This document shows positions 58,701 to 64,000 of a DNA stretch of 64,000 nucleotides, piece by piece. The first letter of the stretch is position 1. Each line of letters opens with the position of its first letter. The notes under the pieces are model-generated. The model had not been told where the DNA came from, ran no database searches, and saw only the letters and a program-made list of their open reading frames with translations. Source of the stretch: Beroe forskalii (Eukaryota; Ctenophora; Nuda; Beroida; Beroidae); the NCBI GenBank assembly GCA_011033025.1, contig WFMF01000053.1, positions 124,001 through 188,000 on the forward strand, read 5' to 3'. Position numbers and translations under genes: made by a program.

Positions 58701-59010
58701 CAGCACTTACTTAGAAATCTTTATCACCCAAGAGAGTAACGAAACGAGCTGTTCAAAATAGCCGAAACTCAAGCGAGAAAATCGCCAAGAAATCTACTGC
58801 CTTCATTAGATGGAATCTACGATAACATCTTGATTTTGATCAAGATTTCACTGTTCACAAAACATTTCCTTGCGTTTGAACATTTGCTTACCGTGGATGA
58901 GACTGTTGTTGAGGAGGGTGATATGGATTTGCTGAGGACGGGTCTGAAGGAAGGTTTGGGGGAGGAAGCTTGCGGACTCTTCGGTTCTTCTTTGATGGTG
59001 GAAGAGGGTG
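52792..59010 (-). CDS. NocA/Elbow/ZNF503-703-like zinc finger protein, 5' end missing
   Basis: Putative transcriptional regulator of the NET (Noc/Elbow/Nlz/Tlp) family. Exons found: 59010-58892, 56565-56438, 56202-56117, 54463-54389, 53929-53838, 52965-52792 (224 codons including stop; phases 1-0-2-1-1-0 all agree). The last two exons make one atypical C2H2 finger: C-Y-W-M-S-H-V-G-P-C, then F-R-D-K-D-D-L-Y-K-H-L, then K-T-H. The spacing and the C-x-W-(x)4-G-P-C pattern match ZNF503/703. The tail has HGRYQPYSK (family RYHPYSK), and the first exon found has KPSFRPVLSK (family SSFKPYSK). The remaining middle exons are Ser/Thr-rich. The start exon, expected to end in phase 1, was not recognised beyond 59010, and could lie past 64000. 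Without the conserved SP and LAL motifs, orthology is likely but not certain. Confidence 0.75.
53064..54234. repeat. Poly(C) tracts in zinc finger introns (poly(G) on the sense strand)
   Basis: C runs lie at 53064-53070 (7), 53100-53106 (7), 53111-53121 (11), 53408-53416 (9), 53502-53516 (15) and 54225-54234 (10). At 53065-53086 the half-site CCCCCCTCTTC is followed by its exact complement. In the transcript these are G runs in introns and could form quadruplexes. Confidence 0.85.
53570..53716. repeat. ~45-bp inverted repeat (hairpin)
   Basis: The left arm (about 53571-53620) contains AGGCAGGTTC and CTAGGTTCGGTCCGACTGCG. The right arm (about 53672-53716) is the near-complement CGCAGTCGTACTGAACCTAG, then GAACCTGCCT. 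It lies in an intron. The intron also has a copy of CCAGATGCTTGTA (53745), duplicating the exon-donor border at 53837-53849. Confidence 0.75.
54703..54784. promoter_or_regulatory. Five CACGTG E-boxes, three in 20-bp repeats
   Basis: CACGTG lies at 54703, 54716, 54739, 54759 and 54779. The last three sit in a 20-bp tandem unit containing GTCACGTGAC, the palindrome bound by MiT/TFE and USF-type bHLH-zipper proteins (CLEAR-like). The location is an intron of the zinc finger gene. The binding site match is visible; use as an enhancer is inference. Confidence 0.6.
54790..56116. other. Zinc finger intron, AT-rich
   Basis: No exon recognised. A simple TTAACTCA/TAACTCAC-type repeat runs through about 55965-56115. 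Confidence 0.45.
57509..58155. repeat. ~100-bp imperfect tandem repeat, about seven copies
   Basis: Units begin GATGACAAG(A/C)CTGGCTGGG at 57510, 57604, 57702, 57806 and 57904, with partial units at about 57986 and 58127. Each continues with TATTAAAAC, CAATCCAAAAA, CTTAACTGGAAGCTACT and a TTTAGGG segment. The array lies in an intron of the zinc finger gene. Confidence 0.85.
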
Positions 59011-60532
59011 CTGAAATGTTGAGAAAAGGTCAGTTTCATGCCATATTGAGATATTGGAGGTGCATTACCATTTAGCATACTTGTAAGATCCCGAAATCTT
59101 CATGAGAGTGACCAATCAGATTGGTTCTTTCCATGTAGATTTGGGGATTTTAGGGGTAACTTGACGATGAAGGGTATATTATTGAATCACTAAAATAGTT
59201 CCATTTTTGTTACAGGAGGGCGCACTCCAGTGGTATATTCCTGATTGAGATCATTATGATTTAGGTAAAATTGTGATTTTGATACTGGTCTCAGACAGCA
59301 GGTTTCAGTCTGAACCTGAAACCTGGAGCCATGACGAATCGTCATGGCTCCAGGTTCCAGACATCCATCAACTGACGACTGTGGCCTCCAGTTTAAAGTC
59401 CAGACATCATCGGTTTAATATTGAACTGCTGGTTCATTCAGAATATGGAATAGAGGATATATCGTCCAGGATCCCGGACTTGAAACACAGGAGCTTGTTT
59501 CGATAATATATCAAAGATATATTCAAAAGCTCCCTAGATCCTGATATCTCATATTCTCATGTCACTTCAAATGTTTTTGTTTCTAATACTTCTGTGACTC
59601 CTCTTTCTTCCACATTGTTACAATGCATCTACAGTTTACAAGTTTATACCCAAAGCGTCCTTCAGTTCGACCAATCAGCACACTGGACTATCCCAACACT
59701 GCTCTCTGATTGGCTGAGACTTGACATGGGTAAACCAATACCCCGCCGTCGCACATTGTTCAATACTAGACGACAGAACAATAGGCTAGACTCCCAATTC
59801 TCACCCCTGCCCTGTTATAAAATCATGCGAGGGAATACTATTGAAACGTCACTAAGTTGGCATTTTAAGCTGTGATAATGACGTCATGAGAAGGATTAGT
59901 TCTTCTTGAGGGGCCAATAAATGGACAAAGATGGTAGAGACTACAGTTAGGTCATATATAGCTGGTTACATTTACACACGCACTTGATTTAGCAATCCTT
60001 AGACTGAAATGTCATTTAGAAATCTAAATTCAAATCTTTAATTTCTGTGAGAATCTGAGAATTGAGAAAGGATTAAAAATGGTTTTGGTTGGGTTATAAT
60101 TGAAAAGATATGCGCTGGAAAGATAGAAAGTCTATCATTTGAAATTGAAAAAAAAAGGAAAAATGGATAAACTGATTTATTATCAACCAAGTTCTGCTCA
60201 AGGTTTAGCTTTTCTCTTCTTTTTAGTTTCATTTTATCAGTCCCTCAATCTTTATCAATCCCTCCATGTGAGCAGAGAATATATCCCATATTTGCATAAA
60301 TATATGGGTCGATAAAAAGAAATTTCGACAAAATTGTAATTCTAATGGGTCACTTTATGTTCGAGAGGATGCTGGATGAATCTGGCTGAAATTTTCAGCT
60401 GAAGAATATTATAAATTCGTGAGGATGAATCTGGCTGAAATTTTCAGAGCTGAAGTGCCTGAGTTGCTTCAGACCACTGACACGTCCAGAATAATCGTAT
60501 AATTCGTAAAGTCTGAACTAATAAAACGCGTC
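59011..60532. other. Upstream/intronic sequence of the zinc finger gene
   Basis: No coding exon recognised. A perfect inverted repeat lies at 59320-59356: AACCTGGAGCCATGACGA, one base, then its exact complement. CCAAT-type words (ACCAATCAG, TGATTGGCTG) lie at 59669 and 59707. Confidence 0.45.
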
Positions 60533-60534
60533 TT

Positions 60535-60868
60535 CATCCTAGACACCCGAAGCCCGGGAGACAACGGGAGGATGAAAGTACAAAATAGGCATCCTGTGAT
60601 GTCAGAAAAAACCAGTTTATCATATCATCGTGACGTCACATTTAGTCGTCTATATGTCCTGGAGACGACGACGGCCGAACTGGGGGGAGAAAGTACATAT
60701 GGTGGAGCTTTTGAGAAATATAAAATATAGTTAGTATAATTATGGAGGCCAGGATACAGGATTTTGTGCAGATTTTAGAGTTGGACAGGATATTTAGACG
60801 AGTGAATGTGACGTCATTATGACATGAAAAACTGGTGTTTTTGTGACGTTTCGGGTGTCTATCCTCCC
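60535..60868. mobile_element. ~335-bp foldback element
   Basis: The left side TAGACACCCGAA (60541) matches the complement of TTCGGGTGTCTA (60850). The left side TGACGTCACATTTAGTCGTC (60631) matches the complement around 60795-60816, with agreement continuing through TATATGTCCTGGA. No coding capacity, so MITE-like. Each arm carries a TGACGTCA palindrome. Confidence 0.65.
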
Positions 60869-61394
60869 TTTCGAGGGGGGTTGATTATGTTATGTGGTAC
60901 CTATAATAATGCCCTTTCGAGTTGGGACTTTTGATTTTGTTGAGATGCCCTGAGGGTTTATAATATATATTCCTTTATCAATCTTACGATTGTGTGGGAA
61001 GAATATAGAATGAAGCAGGCTGGTTTTTAATAAGAGGGTTTTCTGTCTTGAAGTAAAAATGCCAAAAGCCTTATGCCTTGGAACTTAAATCCTTTATCAA
61101 AATACTTTTTACGATGGTGTGGGAAAAATAAGAACATGAAGTATGGTTTTTAATAAACTTTTTTTTGTCTTCAAAGTAAAAATTGCCAAATTAAGAATTT
61201 TTGCGAACTTAAATCTAAAGCATCAAATATACTTTTGGCGTGTATGTTCGTGCTTGTGCAGGAAAATAAGTTATCTAAAAAATTAGTACATCAGACTGTT
61301 GTCAGTGATAACTTTGGTGTCAGTAAGTTTGTTTTTCAAATTTTAGATTAGACCAAATTAAGAATTTTTGCGGCGTGCGTGCTTTATTCTCTTA

Positions 61395-61705
61395 ACATTA
61401 GATTAGACTGGTGTCAGTTATACGTTAGACTGATGTCAGAGACATGTCAGACTGGTGTCAGAGACATGTCAGACTGGTGTCAGTGATACATCTGACTGGT
61501 GTCAGTGATACGTCTGACTGGTGTCAGTGATACATCTGACTGGTGTCAGTGATACGTCAGACTGGTGTCAGTGATACATCTGACTGGTGTCAGTGATACA
61601 TCTGACTGGTGTCAGTGATACGTCAGACTGGTGTCAGTAATACATCTGACTGGTGTCAGTGATACATCTGACTGGTGTCAGTGATACATCAGACTGGTGT
61701 CAGAT
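61395..61705. repeat. 22-bp minisatellite
   Basis: About 14 copies of a 22-bp unit starting GACTGGTGTCAGTGATACAT, with ATACAT and ATACGT versions alternating irregularly and two GAGACATGTCA variants at the 5' end. Degenerate words (GACTGTTGTCAGTGATAAC) begin at about 61290. Confidence 0.92.
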
Positions 61706-62439
61706 TGATATGAGAGAAAAGTTAAAATCGGTGAGATTTATCGCGATCTATCTAGGCATTCTTATATCGTTCTTTATTAACGCCCCTTTCGTTCTTGCAA
61801 TTCAGTCATTTTCAACGAATTTACATAAATATCCAAAGGGTGCGTTAAATGCATTGAAGCTCCCAGCCGTTATCCTGTTTTGCGTCCTTCCTATTGTTCA
61901 GACGAATTCCGTATAGTCTTAACTAAGTAACGATCAGACACCATCGTAAAATGTGCGCTCAGACTATAAATAGGCGGTCGCAATATGACGTCATTTACAT
62001 TGTGCGCGCTGCCAAATCATGTTCGAAAATAACCGTCTATTATATATTTTGTGGGAAGTAAAATATTCTAATAACTAACTGGGTAACTAACTAACTAACT
62101 GAGCACCTGGGTAACCGGTCTGGGATCATTTAGATTGTGGAGAGTAGACCTATACTTGCGTTTAATTGCTCTGAAATAGCACTTTACGAAATGGAACTTT
62201 CAGCAGACTTTACTTATAATTTAAATAATCGTGCCACTTTCACTAAATCGCACTATATTCTTTAAATCTGAATATACGGCACCTCATAGCTTAATGTTTA
62301 AAATATGCCCACTTAAATGGCACTAAACACCGCCCATTATATATGCCTAGCCGGCTCTTAACAAGTCTGATGTCCCTCCCGTTCTTCACTATGTGGTTAA
62401 GCGATGTCTCACGAGCTGGGCGAGGGCGTTGCTCTCAAA

Positions 62440-62990
62440 ATGAGGTATGCTGAGGTGTCTCGAGACTCTGCTGAATATGATCATTCTGTCAATGATGTCC
62501 AATAAGCTGTAGGACGGTTGAAGGAGATTGTTTGGAATGGGCCATTGAACAGTCACAAGAATTCCGAGGTGTAAATAAGAATTCTCGAATATGATGCTGA
62601 GGTGTCCCTGCTGAAAACCAATGATGTCCATTGTCCAATAATCCGAAGAGCGGTCAAACTAGGGAATTGTATGGAATAGGGCCAATGAACAGTCTTACGA
62701 TTACCGATGTGTAAATACATCTCAGAAGGATCCTTGCCTGACAAAAGGATCCGGGGGTTCCCAACACTCACAAGCAGGAAAATTTTGCATCCTCCCTGAT
62801 TTCTCAGGCCCTGTTAGTGTGATTTTAGAGATAAATAAAGGACACGGCTTATCTCACTTTTATTGTGGAGGACTTCCTCCTTGGACTTCGTCTATACAGT
62901 TTCCTTATAAACCTAAAAGACACCTTATCAGTTATCTCACTTTTCATCATTGTGGATGACTTTGTCTATACAGTCTCAGTATAAGGGAGA
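62440..62990. repeat. Imperfect local duplications
   Basis: A segment of about 140 bp at 62440-62580 recurs diverged at 62590-62720 (ATGCTGAGGTGTC, AATGATGTCCA, GGCCA(T/A)TGAACAGTC, GAGGTGTAAATA-type words). From 62850, another motif pair (ATCTCACTTTT, then CTTCGTCTATACAG or CTTTGTCTATACAG) occurs twice, and ACTTTGTCTATAC a third time at 63004. Confidence 0.65.
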
Positions 62991-64000
62991 GGAGGGATGA
63001 CTGACTTTGTCTATACGGAAATGGGAATTGCTATAATTCCCCTGCAATATAATTGCTATCGGCGTTTGCAAACGTCATCAACTTCCCACATTACACCGTG
63101 ATAATGACGTCATAAGCCGATCTCCAGTGTTTCTGTGGGACCTATTCAAGAGTCTGTAATGTATGGTTTCGGTTGCCCTCTCACTGTATTATAATAGGCA
63201 CTGGCATTTAGTTTACCCACGGTTTATGCCCTGGCTAGACCAATCAGAGTACTGTCTCACGAAAATCTTTCGCGTTGATTGGTTAAATCATCCAGCACCT
63301 TTTTCCTGGGACAATAACCATTTCCTGGGACACTCGCCCTTGAAATTAAAATCTGTTGTTTATCACAACAAAAAACGATATACGTCTGCTGAAAACAGGA
63401 TACAATCGCAGGATTTTTATATCTTGTGAGGATTGATAATAATTTGAAGCTTTATAATTCTAGGATTGGTCTAGATATGAAAGTAGATCGTATCGAGTGT
63501 TAACATATACTGCTTCAGTGAGCTTCCAACCCTCATAAAACCCTGTGACATCATCAACACACCATTATAAACTATGAAAATGACATAACACCTCACCAAT
63601 ATATCCTATCATCCACGATACTCTACTAACTTCGTGGGATATAAGTTTTACTGTCGTGTCTGGAGTACACATTTGACACGATATATTGACTATCAAAAGT
63701 AGATTATAGTCTCAAGTCTGAGGGGTGTGACGTATTTATCATGGCTGATAATTGGCACTTGATGACGAGCCAAGCTATATATTTTAACCGCCAATATGAT
63801 ATATTTCCTTGCCCAACGCCAGTAATATAGGTCAAGTAAAGAAGTAACGGCTCACACACTCGGACATATTATTGACGTCTTCTACATTATTAATCATCTA
63901 TTCTGTGTGATTTGCAGTCTAGACCGATGGAAGTTGTATGGACGGCTACACAGAAATACTGTCTTTTATCAATATCTTATATGTTGATTATTGGTGGTCT
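62991..64000. other. Terminal stretch without recognised gene
   Basis: CCAAT-like words occur in both orientations (GACCAATCAG at 63238, TGATTGGTTA at 63277), and a TGATAATGACGTCAT motif at about 63098. No exon with family similarity seen, though the 5' exon of the zinc finger gene could be here or beyond. Confidence 0.35.

Noticed and set aside
59273-59875. Plus-strand frames of 77 and 93 codons
   Set aside because: The first spans the perfect palindrome at 59320-59356 and the second covers CCAAT-rich sequence. Neither shows domain or splice support.

Overview
This is animal nuclear DNA. Genes are split into many exons by introns of about 100-600 bp. The products are metazoan: a lysosomal cathepsin L, rhodopsin-class GPCRs, the Golgi SNARE syntaxin-5, the Golgi GOLD-domain protein ACBD3, a class-3 (diacylglycerol-type) lipase and a NocA/ZNF503-703-type zinc finger. 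About a quarter of the window is tandem or foldback repeat. Three introns can be kept in frame only with GG-AG or GA-AG borders. At least one of these has terminal inverted repeats and a 6-7 bp target-site-like duplication. Such introns are known above all from appendicularian tunicates (Oikopleura, Fritillaria), so a tunicate is my best guess, held loosely; the species cannot be fixed from this sequence.

Layout. 0.4-1.9 kb: alternating-orientation GTCA-rich repeat, a 98-bp duplication and a GC-rich foldback element. 2.5-16.6 kb: a ten-exon cathepsin L gene on the minus strand. Its 9.9-kb fourth intron holds two plus-strand GPCR paralogues (one open, one broken by a one-base indel). 17.4-32.5 kb: a composite repeat block. 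GC-rich foldback elements lie on both sides of a 21-bp minisatellite, then about 29 copies of a 326-bp AT-rich satellite, then a second related 21-bp minisatellite. 32.9-36.7 kb: membrane-anchored lipase (+). 37.8-38.0 kb: twelve 20-bp repeats, each an RFX X-box-like palindrome, directly upstream of syntaxin-5 (38.2-40.6 kb, +). 41.1-42.0 kb: a foldback element. 42.7-44.6 kb: an intronless 634-residue PAN/ricin-B-like membrane protein (-). 46.2-51.0 kb: ACBD3 (+), about twice the vertebrate length because of an acidic repeat-rich middle. 52.8-59.0 kb: NocA/ZNF503-like zinc finger gene (-), whose 5' exon(s) I did not find. Its introns hold CACGTG clusters, poly(C) tracts, foldbacks and a ~100-bp tandem repeat. 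59-64 kb: no convincing coding exon, but a foldback element, a 22-bp minisatellite and repeated TGACGTCA palindromes.

How the genes relate. They do not form a pathway cluster. Syntaxin-5 and ACBD3 both act at the Golgi and lie 6 kb apart, which may be coincidence. All exon models were built by eye from splice consensus, reading-frame phase and family similarity; transcript data would settle them.
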